NCBI RefSeq assembly: GCF_029227915.1
Contig: NC_079880.1
Location: 12,303,501-12,367,500 of the forward strand
Source of the DNA: Hydractinia symbiolongicarpus
Lineage: Eukaryota > Cnidaria > Hydrozoa > Anthoathecata > Hydractiniidae
Length of the DNA: 64,000 bases
Direction: 5' to 3'
Shown here: positions 50,201 to 58,434 of the stretch, in pieces
Position numbering within the stretch: position 1 is the stretch's first letter
Layout: every line of letters begins with the position of its first letter
Translations under genes and position numbers: made by a program
The notes under the pieces: model-generated
Databases searched by the model: none
The model's input: only the letters and a program-made list of their open reading frames with translations
What the model was told of the DNA's origin: nothing

Positions 50201-51214
50201 TGTAACCTATGCTGGACAGAGCAAAACACATCAAGACTTCTAATTGATATTTCTGTGCGTAACATTTGAATCAGAAATGTTTAAGGTAACTTTGACGACG
50301 TCTGGTAAGATTGAAATGATGGTAGTCTAAAACGTGTTCTAAAACAGTTTTTAAAAACGGTTGTTTTAACTGGAGTTGTTTAAATTTCTATTTCGTTTTT
50401 AATTCTTATTTTTAAAAGAGTGACAAAAAACCTATTGTTAATATCCCAGATACCATGTCGTCATAACCAGTCTCGTAATTAACTTCTAATGCAAAATGTT
50501 AGAAATACCAATGACATAATATATGAACGGAAAACATGCATAATAAATAGATACACTTCATTTACCGTAGCCACACAAAATATACCACGACTTTTTACCA
50601 ACGCAATATTTATTTTAAGTGTTCTCAGTGTTCTCAGTGTCCTCAGTATTCTCAGTATTTGCAGTTTTCTAATTCTAAGTCTCTTATTTGCCAGTATTAC
50701 TCACAGTAGTTAGAATAAGTTTAACTACCACGGTAAATAAAAATTTATCAACCGATCAGATTTCGAATTATAATATTAAGACGAGGTTTAGAATTTTGAA
50801 TGAAAGCAAAGTTCATGAGAAGCGCTAGTATTCACAACGAAATAATTTTTTATTTATCAACTACGGCGAATGACTTGATCCACGTCAGGCTTATCCCTGA
50901 TTTTTGTGGACACTTTAATACCAGAGGTTAACCATGCTAGAGTCAAAAGTTGAACTATTTTGTGCTAACCTCTATGACTTAGTGTTTTAGTGTCTTAAAA
51001 ATGTTCGCTTGTATATTAACTCACCGGTGTATACACGTTATTTTAAAAGAATTTGTTTTCTTCATTTCAGTATTTTGCCATTCGAGGCAAAACTTGTTTT
51101 TTCGGTCCAGATCAGTTTGTAAAATACGACAAATATGGCCGATCCACTGACTGCAAATTGGAGCCATTTGACATAAAACCTGGCAACATTTTTGTGTACA
51201 CATGGAACGTGTGA
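24548..51214 (+). CDS. Gene B: secreted MAM + WSC-like domain protein, 340 aa, six exons
   Basis: Spliced model: 24548-24617, 24702-25165, 35387-35486, 42853-42933, 50006-50169, 51071-51214. All junctions are GT-AG; lengths sum to 1023 nt ending in TGA. The intron phases (1,0,1,1,0) match gene A. Signal peptide residues 1-17 (MLVIAVFIGYLVGAVFS); MAM domain 28-207 (CDFESW, CPWFVVEDDQYVGMKW, YYLHIEG, NFRSPMLKP, CFIFYYWSN, YGRGRNIPDFAI, final C); linker 208-238; WSC-like module 239-340 (VFRVGCYKD, KCYNYIKD, FAIRGKTCFFGP, YDKYGRSTDC, FVYTWNV). Exon 2 has five more codons than in gene A, after NSCDD. The frame is intact despite introns of 10.2, 7.4 and 7.1 kb that contain transposons, so the gene is probably functional. 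An extracellular adhesion or carbohydrate-binding role is inferred from the domains. Confidence 0.85.
24702..25165 (+). CDS. Gene B exon 2 (MAM domain core)
   Basis: Follows the acceptor CATTTTCTAG and ends TTTCAG|GTCAGT in phase 0. It carries most MAM motifs, including the first two cysteines and the aromatic YYW strand. Paralogous to 20193-20641 on the minus strand. Confidence 0.9.
26641..26646. repeat. Left target-site duplication GATACT
   Basis: Identical to 32137-32142 and directly abuts the TACGGAGCG terminus of the IS3EU-like element. Confidence 0.9.
26647..27103 (+). repeat. Left terminal inverted repeat with GGACGTCC array
   Basis: About 50 bp of unique terminus (TACGGAGCG... to TTTCTTTATGA) precedes roughly 20 units of a ~20-bp repeat, each centred on the palindrome GGACGTCC with a variable TACGGGGCTCTA-like spacer. 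The first ~165 bp match the right end. Confidence 0.9.
27304..29996 (+). pseudogene. Transposon-borne SAM/ubiquitin-like/HECT E3 ligase gene, broken
   Basis: Exons 27304-27327, 27481-27546 and 27645-29996. The start reads MATVSVEE|ICQFLIKRGV..., a SAM-like domain (MDGEAINVSTDEMMKSMGL). A middle segment resembles the ubiquitin-like part of such proteins (VTISIRHPVIGNKARIF, VYDWVGGLSLQPEHFTLFNF). The C-terminal ~300 residues are a HECT domain: ATFRFSGEE..DGV..DCYAEFY, then FITGSSSLLP and KTCFKILILSRQF with the catalytic-type Cys. HECT enzymes transfer ubiquitin through that Cys. Three lesions break this copy: a 34-bp templated insertion at 28014-28047, a frameshift near 28270 and an in-frame TAA at 29088-29090. 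Exact role in the transposon is unknown; capture from a host G2E3-like gene is one possibility. Confidence 0.8.
28014..28047 (+). repeat. 34-bp templated insertion (copy of 28470-28503)
   Basis: GATACTGTAGCAGTAAAAGA... is identical over 34 bp to a segment 456 bp downstream in the same gene. Removing it restores the upstream frame into the downstream ORF (…NNPVTVA|SLFETYVG…). The insertion follows TACTGTAGCA, which is also its own start, so microhomology is present. Confidence 0.85.
30000..30612. other. Transposon interior between convergent genes
   Basis: T-rich plus-strand sequence after the HECT stop, serving as 3' flank for both convergent genes. No ORF or repeat of note. Confidence 0.4.
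30616..31800 (-). pseudogene. IS3EU-like transposase (integrase core), degraded
   Basis: Reading right to left: a helix-turn-helix-like part (CGYQYKDILELLRRYHDISI, MRTLHR, KEYGLKRK), then DPSGVERRTKHRLKRRVY, the catalytic-core start NDVWHIDGNDKLKPFGFCIH (first Asp in HID), GGIDGFSRKIIW, and, in another frame, NQQIEQWWSYLKRN (the Glu) with the C-terminal segment to a stop at about 30616. Two in-frame stops (HRF*KEYG, IY*HLLEK), a frameshift near 31140, and loss of the central part where the second Asp (an RTD-GTEN-like motif in the family) should lie all indicate an inactive copy. A donor near 31755 and an acceptor near 31715 suggest one 5' intron. Confidence 0.78.
31915..32136 (-). repeat. 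Right terminal inverted repeat with GGACGTCC array
   Basis: Roughly nine ~20-bp units with the GACGTCCTAGAG theme, ending in the unique terminus CATATGACGCTCCGTA-like sequence (GATATGACGCTCCGTA). It is shorter than the left array, showing unequal gain or loss of units. Confidence 0.9.
32137..32142. repeat. Right target-site duplication GATACT
   Basis: Direct repeat of 26641-26646 immediately outside the right terminus. Confidence 0.9.
34020..34250 (+). mobile_element. tRNA-derived SINE-like element
   Basis: The head resembles a tRNA gene: box A-like TGTGGTTATAGAG, a loop CTTTGTAATC with a TGT anticodon position, and box B GGTTCGGTCCA, followed by a non-tRNA body. It lies in intron 2 of gene B. 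It differs in sequence from the two minus-strand SINEs at 58 and 62 kb. Confidence 0.55.
35387..35486 (+). CDS. Gene B exon 3 (end of MAM domain)
   Basis: 100 nt, the same length as gene A exon 3 (16592-16691). It encodes LTFTGISYGRGRNIPDFAIT and the closing Cys of the MAM fold. Confidence 0.85.
35690..38710. other. Intron 3 of gene B, 5' part: repeats, no gene
   Basis: After about 200 bp alignable with intron 3 of gene A (to about 35690, ACATTGAGA), the sequence becomes repeat-derived: CCCAGGATGAAA repeated near 35724-35800, T-rich runs, and a copy of the GTCT-family repeat at 36905-37080. No coding region recognised. Confidence 0.4.
36905..37080 (+). repeat. Dispersed GTCT-family repeat, plus copy
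   Basis: TCTATAATAATACGCCAGTT, then CGTGTCTTTGTAATAGGCAAAGT, AAAATGCATGTC, TACGGCGTGACGTCAATAAC. Preceded by GTGGATTTTTCCACGG. Same order as 39600-39760. Confidence 0.65.
39326..39353. repeat. Perfect 12-bp hairpin
   Basis: GGAGGTATAAAA, loop GTTA, TTTTATACCTCC. Confidence 0.7.
39590..39770 (+). repeat. Dispersed GTCT-family repeat, plus copy
   Basis: TCTCCCACGGGTTTTATCGA, TATATAATAATACGCCAGTT, GTGTCTATGTACCAAGCAAA, CTTTGATGTTGCC and GACGTCAATA in the order seen in the other copies. Confidence 0.65.
39850..39995. repeat. AGACGTCT-rich inverted repeat
   Basis: CCTCTTTTAGACGTCTAG near 39857 is mirrored by CTAGACGTCTAAAAGAGG near 39972, with further GACGTCTT motifs inside and just beyond. It may be a MITE or part of the terminal region of the adjacent Harbinger element. 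No matching far end was found. Confidence 0.55.
40345..41220 (+). pseudogene. Harbinger transposase, frame-broken
   Basis: Reads KTDLWWQNLV...EDWKINLSIS, then in another frame LSKNLAMTLYYLNYQGSYSM and NTFGCAKGT, then IGCVDGTHISIKQ..NAHNYF (first catalytic Asp in CVDG) and DCIHDTRVFGNANV (second Asp in IHD). At least three frame changes and several stops. The third acidic residue falls in a part too decayed to recognise. Confidence 0.8.
41230..42520 (-). pseudogene. Harbinger Myb/SANT-like accessory protein, frame-broken
   Basis: The minus strand starts near MADKKTSKKSLGIKKRFGYN, followed by an intron-like gap, then VALTPIWDDKLEEKV, RWSDEIVDTLVSCL (Myb/SANT helix with its Trp), an acidic and Gln-rich middle, and a Pro/Asn-rich C-terminus near 41242. 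Stops and shifts interrupt it. In intact Harbinger elements this protein assists nuclear import and DNA binding of the transposase. Confidence 0.65.
42853..42933 (+). CDS. Gene B exon 4 (linker)
   Basis: 81 nt between TTTTCTTTAG and G|GTAAGAGATATAATA; the donor context is identical to gene A exon 4. Encodes a polar linker with YERFDNLKEGEVLPN, against YQEYDNLKEDQVLPN in gene A. It is one codon longer than in gene A. Confidence 0.85.
43015..43060 (-). repeat. GTCT-family repeat fragment
   Basis: The minus strand reads TGGATTTTTCCACGGGTCTT then ATCGACTAGTATATTAG, matching the upstream part of the dispersed family in intron 3. Confidence 0.5.
44200..44245. repeat. (AAAT)n microsatellite
   Basis: About ten AAAT units in a very AT-rich context just outside the Helitron 3' side. 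Confidence 0.8.
44430..48130 (-). pseudogene. Helitron Rep-helicase polyprotein, multiple lesions
   Basis: Longest open pieces: 45038-44604 (helicase), 46842-46408 (Rep HUH), 47295-46846 (N-terminal domain), 47552-47289 and 48124-47894. Frame changes occur near 45230, 45650, 45850, 46210 and 46400, with stops at the ends of these pieces. The Rep region nicks and joins single-stranded DNA and the helicase unwinds it in rolling-circle transposition of intact relatives. Confidence 0.85.
47700..47930 (-). repeat. 69-bp tandem repeat in the Helitron N-terminal region
   Basis: Landmark TTGCCTTTCA recurs at 47711, 47780 and 47849, a period of 69 bp (23 codons). On the minus strand it encodes ERQAAARRLENTDHAVNRRA-type units, a basic repeat common at Helitron protein N-termini. 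Confidence 0.8.
49145..49232 (-). repeat. GTCT-family repeat, minus copy
   Basis: The minus strand reads TCTCTATAATAATACAGAGAC, a TCTGTCTGT core, AACAGGCAAAGTGAATGAG and TTTCCTTTGATG, matching the copy at 15825-15970. Confidence 0.55.
50006..50169 (+). CDS. Gene B exon 5 (WSC-like module, first half)
   Basis: Encodes VFRVGCYKDIKEG, TDTFPFRQT and KCYNYIKDANYINT. It is two codons shorter than gene A exon 5, in the YRDIGE region. Confidence 0.85.
50610..50670 (+). repeat. Short ~10-bp tandem repeat in intron 5 of gene B
   Basis: About five imperfect GTGTTCTCA/GTATTCTCA units. The corresponding place in gene A (about 14280-14310) has only one or two. Confidence 0.6.
51071..51214 (+). CDS. Gene B exon 6 (WSC-like module, second half, stop)
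   Basis: Encodes YFAIRGKTCFFGP, YDKYGRSTDC and terminal WNV followed by TGA. It has the same length as gene A exon 6 (144 nt). Confidence 0.87.
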   Translation, partial: YFAIRGKTCFFGPDQFVKYDKYGRSTDCKLEPFDIKPGNIFVYTWNV

Positions 51215-51289
51215 AGAGTAAAGAGGTGGTTTACAGTTATCGTTAGATTGTGTTATTGAAACATGTAACTCTTAATATGCTTTCATTAG

Positions 51290-51455
<166 letters not shown>

Positions 51456-51548
51456 ATCAATATTTATACAGGATAATTACATTTCAGATAACAATCTTCT
51501 AAAATGTTAAAATAAAATGTTGAAATATATATATATATAAAAATACCC

Positions 51549-52541
<993 letters not shown>

Positions 52542-53156
52542 CGAGTATCGAGACGCACGCAATGCAGTGTAAAAATGTCGGGCGAACTCGTGGATTTTTC
52601 CACGCGCTAACGACTAGTATATAAATAAAAATAGTATCGAGTATAAAATGTTGTTAAAAGATAGATTAAAAACTGTGAGTTTTTAATAATTTTTTAAATT
52701 TTACATATGATTTATCTGTCCTCAAACGTAAAGATAATTTGTTGTGAAAACTTGCCCCCATAAAATAAAAACCGTTCTTGGCAAACTCTAGTTTAACTCG
52801 TGAAAGTTTTAACACATTTTGATTGTTCCTCTTATTTTTCGTATGATTCACCTTTTGTCATAACAACTTTCACCGTCAATGCATTTACGTACAATGCATC
52901 AACTGTTTCTCACTATCTTGTTATCGATTGTACTAAGATCTTGGTTATTTGTGATGCACCTAAATCAATTATCAGGTGAGGCGAGTTTTCTTAGCTGAGT
53001 TTCGTTTGAATTAAAAGTGGTAATGCTGTCACAGGTTATAAGAGGTACGACCATCGTGTTGTAAATTGTGGTTGCTGTATCTGTATCCAACTGCGGTTTT
53101 AAGGCAAACAACAGCCGAAGTTTATCCGATGCTTTTTTATACACACTACTAAAATT

Positions 53157-53900
53157 TTAAATTAATGAAAGTTTAGAATCGACTATGGAGCCAGGGCATT
53201 TATAGCTAAATGTTTGTTGCATCTCCACCAAGTTATAAACTAATTTGAAAGCATTTGGTACGCACTTCAGCTTTCTATTTGTTCCGATTAACATTGATTC
53301 GGTTTTTCCTTTCTTTAAATTAGTTAATAAATCATTTTCATGTAGATATTTTGCAACGCTCGTTTGTTCCTTGTTCAAAACATTTTTAATTACATAAAAG
53401 TTATCACCGGAAAAAAAATCACCGTGTCGTCTGCGAATTGGATGATACGGACTCTTAATGAGACTTCTGAAAAATCGTTAAAGAAAACTATGAATAGAAA
53501 CGGACCCAAAATAGACCCTTGTGGAACACCCCAATGAACATTTTACATTATCTGAAACAACTTGATGTGAACGATTGAATAAATATGATGTAAACCAATC
53601 AAGTTCGTTGTTGTTAATACCATAAGTAGTTAGTTTTACAAGTAAAGTACAATGTGCAATAGTTTCGAAAGCATTTGATAAATCCATAAACACTACGCAA
53701 ACAAGGTTGACCTTATCGACTTCTTTTCTGACATCATCTAAAAATAAGGTTCCAGCCAAGTCGGTCGAACTCGCACAGCGGTAGCCGTATTGGTAACTTG
53801 AAAGTAGATTATTGTCCTCTAAATAGTTGTGAATTAAACATTGCAAAATTCTCAAGAAAAACAAAACTTGAAACCATTGAATTTTTTTGCAGAAAAACTG
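53157..53900 (-). pseudogene. Non-LTR retrotransposon reverse transcriptase fragment
   Basis: The minus strand encodes LLSSYQYGYRCASSTDLAGT, CVVFMDLSNAFETIAH, LLVKLTTYGI, and after a frameshift GSILGPFLFIVFFND, then QFADDTVIF with the catalytic FADD motif, and downstream YLHENDLLTNLKKGKTESML. This is the order of RT blocks in LINE-type elements. It is truncated at both ends and frame-broken, within the 3' flank of gene B. Confidence 0.85.
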
Positions 53901-54369
53901 ACATGACATACATTTCTCCCCAACAAAGATTATATACACAAAATATAAGAAAAACATCAGCTTACACAACAATTCTCAATGAAATCATTTTCTACAAAAA
54001 TGGGTTTGTTTTTTAAACACCCTTCATGTGGTCCATTACCACAAAGTATTATAAACAGTAGTTTGTAATAGGGAATGCCTGCGTTTTTGCTTTACTCGAT
54101 AAATTCAGAAGCATCTCAATGAGACACGCCCAATGCATAATGACCACCGAATAAGACGCTATAACCAGCAAAAATATCCTAGTTGTAAACCTAACATTTT
54201 ATGCAATGCATCTCCAGAATATGGTACGTGTAAAGTAAAGCTTTTTCAATCAGTTTTTTGGAAACTAACTATATCTCGAATGATGTTTCAACTTTTTTAG
54301 CGGCAAACGATTGGAAATACTACGTTTCTGACGATGATATTAGAATGGCGAGAACGACTGCAGTGAGAT

Positions 54370-54512
54370 AAGAAACTTAGATACGGATGTGCGAACAACT
54401 TTTATAAATTCGCGACCGAATATATGCGACAAAACAACTTGAAACTTCCGATTGATGCAGAAGAAGCACGGAACTTGTATATAGTTCTATGTACGGCAAT
54501 TGATAATACATA
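54370..54512 (+). other. Coding-like open stretch, unidentified
   Basis: The plus strand reads YGCANNFYKFATEYMRQNNL then KLPIDAEEARNLYIVLCTAI to a TAA at about 54512. An adjoining segment to the left (AANDWKYYVSDDDIRMARTT) follows a TTTTTTAG near 54300. The composition is protein-like but no family is recognised and splice joins are unclear. It may be a remnant of a gene or mobile element. Confidence 0.3.
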
Positions 54513-54519
54513 ATCAAAA

Positions 54520-56345
54520 CAAAATGCACACAAGTATACAATATCATTGTTTTTCAAGAAATACACGTCAAAAGTTCGCATTACAACAACCAAATAATAA
54601 CAAAAAGAGAACTAACCGTTTCAAAAAATGGGTTTTGGTCATATATAATACCGTATTTCGACAAACACAAAATCTAACTAAGATTGCTAAAATTTCTTTT
54701 ACGACAATTCTGCGAGAGTGTAGTATAGCAAGATAAAAAACTCTGAAAACCGAACGACATATCAACTACCTTATGCGTACTAATCTTTGCGTATATCTAT
54801 TTTCGCAAACGAAAAGAAAATTGTATTTCGCGAGTACTAATTTTCATGAATGACAGTTAGAATTGTTTTCTTTTTTAATTTTGCGTATTTTTCCAAATTT
54901 TCCAAAAAAATAATTTTCGACTTTTTTGACAACATCGGGGCCGTAACCTTGATTTTTGATAAACAGGGCAATCTGAAAGTAAAACAAAGAAGGTAGGTAC
55001 ACTACTATAGTCCAAGAGCCCACAACAGAAGATTTTAGGTCATTTTCCTCAGAAGGTTGGATAGTTTCAAATTGTAGACATGTCCATAAGAATTAAAATT
55101 CTTGATGTCAGATCAGAAAGTTAGGGTATCACCCAAAATCTCTGGTCCAAAAAGACCTTATTTTTATATCATAAGCCTCAGGTTTGAAAATTTTTATGGG
55201 TGACTTGACATGGGTTGCTGAGTTCGAAAATATATAATCTAACATAGGTTTCCATTTCCGTCATGGGTTCAGACCGTCGAATCCGGTTGTAAAAAAAGGC
55301 CTATGTTTATACGACAAGCCTTATGGATGAAATCTTTTGTAAAAGACAGATATATTTCTAAGGAACAAAATAACATACAATCTAACAAGAATTTCGGGTT
55401 CTAAGTCGGGTTCAGACACCCTCGAAGGTCTACAGTGAAAAGGGACCTTTTTGCATGACATAAGCCTCATAGTTGATACTTCGTAGGATGTTTCTCATAG
55501 TAGTGCTCGAGATCGAAGAAAGTTTCAATCTTATGATGGAAGCTTTCATCTCAAGATGGAAGCTTCGATCTTAAGATGGAAGCTTTGAATTCGAGATCAA
55601 AGGAAGCTATGATCTTGAAATGGAAGGTTTGATATACGAGATCGAAATGTGTTCTTTGATCTCGAGATGGAAGCTGCGATCTGATTAACAGCATTGATCA
55701 GTAACATGTGTAGACATGGCCCTAATAAGCCACCGTACATTTCTCACGAATTGATTAGCTCACTTTTTTATACATGTTGTTTTCGTACAAAACGACAGAA
55801 AAAATGGAACACGAGAAAATCTCTTTATTAACGTAGTGTAATTGTAATTATGCATCATTAAAACCGTAGACATTCAAAACAATGTTTCCAGGCGATTGTA
55901 AGAAATGCAAGTAACGTTTGGGAACAGCTGATATTTTGTTACGTTCATATGGGACGAGCCGGCTCTATTAGGTGGACTGCAAAAAATCAAAAAAAAATTT
56001 TTTTTTCCTACCCAGCGCATTCTAACATAAAATTTTAGTTATGAAGTTTCTTTAAAAAATGAATTTCATGAGAGTGCAAACAAATAATGTTTATTTTGTC
56101 AAAATAAGGAAAATAACACAATAAAATTTGAGGATTATGTTATTCATCTGGAGCGTTTTTTATATAATTATTGTTTTTATATAATTATTGTTTTCCATGC
56201 ATTTTCACCAATAGTTTTTAAGTTTATAAAAGTTAACAAAAGCGTTTATTCTTCAATAATTTTTGGCATTTCCGTACAGACAAAGAATGCCAAAAACTAC
56301 AAATAAAATAATTTTAATCATGCACAAAAATAAAAGTCAACTGAG
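54520..56345. other. Intergenic, no gene; one tandem repeat
   Basis: AT-rich sequence with a ~20-bp tandem repeat at 55505-55690 (listed separately). No protein-like ORF. Confidence 0.35.
55505..55690. repeat. ~20-bp tandem repeat (GATCTTAAGATGGAAGCTTT type)
   Basis: Seven or so diverged units, each with GATC(T/G), AAGATGGAAGCT and an A/T-rich joint. Confidence 0.75.
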
Positions 56346-56349
56346 TTGG

Positions 56350-57475
56350 CCGAGCTGGTTGTTTATAGAGAAAAATTCCATTCCACCCTGCCTGGATCTC
56401 GGTAAAAACAACTGAGATCTCGACAAGGCGGGCTTGGTTCTTCTCATATGAACACGTCTATTTTTTTATAAAGTTTTAAGAAATATGGCGAGATCTCGCC
56501 AAAGTAAGGCAGACATGGTCATGCTAACAGACGCACAATATATTTACGCGGGAAATAAAAAAGCATGATACATTTTTTAAAATTCTTTGTGACTTCACAC
56601 CTTTGGAAACACTCTTTTTGCTTAATATGAAGTTACAATCATTGCAATGCTACCTTTAAAACCAATTAGCGTGTTTTTAGCACTGGAAAACACAAAAATT
56701 TTCATTATTGCAAGTGTTAATCCATGTTTTTGGAATGGTCAATTATTTTTGACGTCAGTGTGATCATTTATTATGAATTTTGCGGCCTTCTTGAACCCCG
56801 AAAATATATCAGAGAAATGATAAAGCATTTGTAATTTTATCTATAGTGTTTGATGACATGGTTAACTTAATTAAAAGAATTTGAAACCTGATATTATCTT
56901 TTATTCTCATAAACTGCGTTTGAACCATCCATGCATTTGATTATTTAACCTTAATTTATTTATTTCCTTTTTAACACATTCAAGTTACATTTTTAACATC
57001 CAGACTAAGTTTAAACCCAATTTGCTCTTCGGGAGAATTTATTTTTAAGAAGCAACAAATAAATTAAATAATTTAAAGAAAAAGCCTGCTTGTCCATGAA
57101 AGAACTTTTTCTTAAGGGAAGTTCCATACATAATGTCAACGTATGCGTTGTGTCAAAGTAGTTATTAAAATATCCTGCGTCCGTTAATACTGTATCCTAC
57201 ATTATTGTTTTCGAACAACAATAACCACTCGCATAACATATGATTTCCCGCCAATTATATTTTTTCGGTAGATAGATCTTAATCAAACTTATTTAGGCGG
57301 AGCTACATAAGCTGTACATCGGTATGAATGCTATCTTGGAATAAATACATGAAATGTGAAGTATGTTAAGATCAATTCTTTTGCATTATACACAGTTACA
57401 GAGTCATTAGGTCAAGAATTTCAATGATGTTGTCTCCCTCAGGTACATTTTAAACTTATCATCTTACAATACATT
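56350..57475 (+). repeat. Dispersed ~1.1-kb repeat, copy 3
   Basis: Most complete copy: begins near AAAATTCCATTCCACCCTGC, includes GGCGAGATCTCGCC, GACGTCAGTGTGATCA, GATTTCCCGCCAATT, TAGGCGGAGCTACATAAG and GTCATTAGGTCAAGAATTTC, ending near GTCTCCCTCAGG. Confidence 0.7.
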
Positions 57476-57479
57476 ATTA

Positions 57480-58245
57480 TGCTTCTACAAAATGAGATGT
57501 CACTTTTTGATAAGAGGGAAAATTATAAATGATGCATTAATTTAATCTAAATATAATAAAGTTGCTGGGAGTGATGAAGATAAACGCATTTAACTACATA
57601 AAGGGGAATTGATAAGGATTGAAGGTAAGATGTCAAATATATGGATGATTTTATTTTGGTGAAAGACCTTATAAATGTTTTTTTAAGGAAGAGCTAGTTT
57701 GGTTTGTTAAATCGAGATATGTTGGTGATCGCAATATCCAGGGTTCACTAAAATAGAATAAAAGTTTAAACAAATTGGGATAGATCAAAAAATGCATGAA
57801 ATAGGCATTTTATAGGCACACTTTAAGGGTGTAGGACGAATCACTCTAGAATATATATTTGATCTGCGAAAAATCTCTACACGAACGGTCTCTATACACA
57901 AGTTTTTTATACGTTGGTTTAATAACTAAACCTGGAACACTATAGTGTTCCAGGTTTAAATTGTTTTTGATTTTTTTTTTTAAAGATAAGCTTTCTTGGG
58001 CGTAAAGTGTTTATTTCAGGACTGAAATATTCTTATATTCTCTTTTTAGAGTAAGCTTTCCGACATACTGCATAAGCAGTAAATAGGTTGCGAGACAGGT
58101 CTTGTTGTACATTGACATATTGTTAGGGTTATAAAAAAATGCGGGTCATGGATAAGTTTTTGACATTGTCAAAACGGCTATTTACGAAGGAGCAATGTCA
58201 CGTCGTATATCACTGTTGTGCATCGTCTGGTTTGTTAGTAACTAA
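57480..58245. other. Intergenic with a perfect palindrome
   Basis: No gene recognised. Contains the 32-bp palindrome at 57927-57958. Confidence 0.35.
57927..57958. repeat. Perfect 32-bp palindrome
   Basis: TAAACCTGGAACACTA is followed directly by its exact reverse complement TAGTGTTCCAGGTTTA, with no loop. Confidence 0.85.
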
Positions 58246-58249
58246 GTAA

Positions 58250-58431
58250 CAGGAGGCTTTAATGTCCTTGGGGATTCCATCCAAACGGCTGACTCCTCCT
58301 CCCCTGCCTCCTTGACTGAATAAATGGCACCAAATGAGCTAACAACACTACATAAAAATTGCGCAGGAGTGGCAGGTTGAACCTGAAACCTTATGATTAC
58401 AAACCGAATGCGCTACCACTACACCATCTCA
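58250..58431 (-). mobile_element. tRNA-derived SINE, copy 1
   Basis: On the minus strand the head reads GAGATGGTGTAGTGGTAGCG (box A) and GGTTCAACCTG (box B), with a TGT anticodon position. A body ends in CCCCAAGGACATTAAAG. Same family as 62372-62605. Confidence 0.75.
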
Positions 58432-58434
58432 GTT

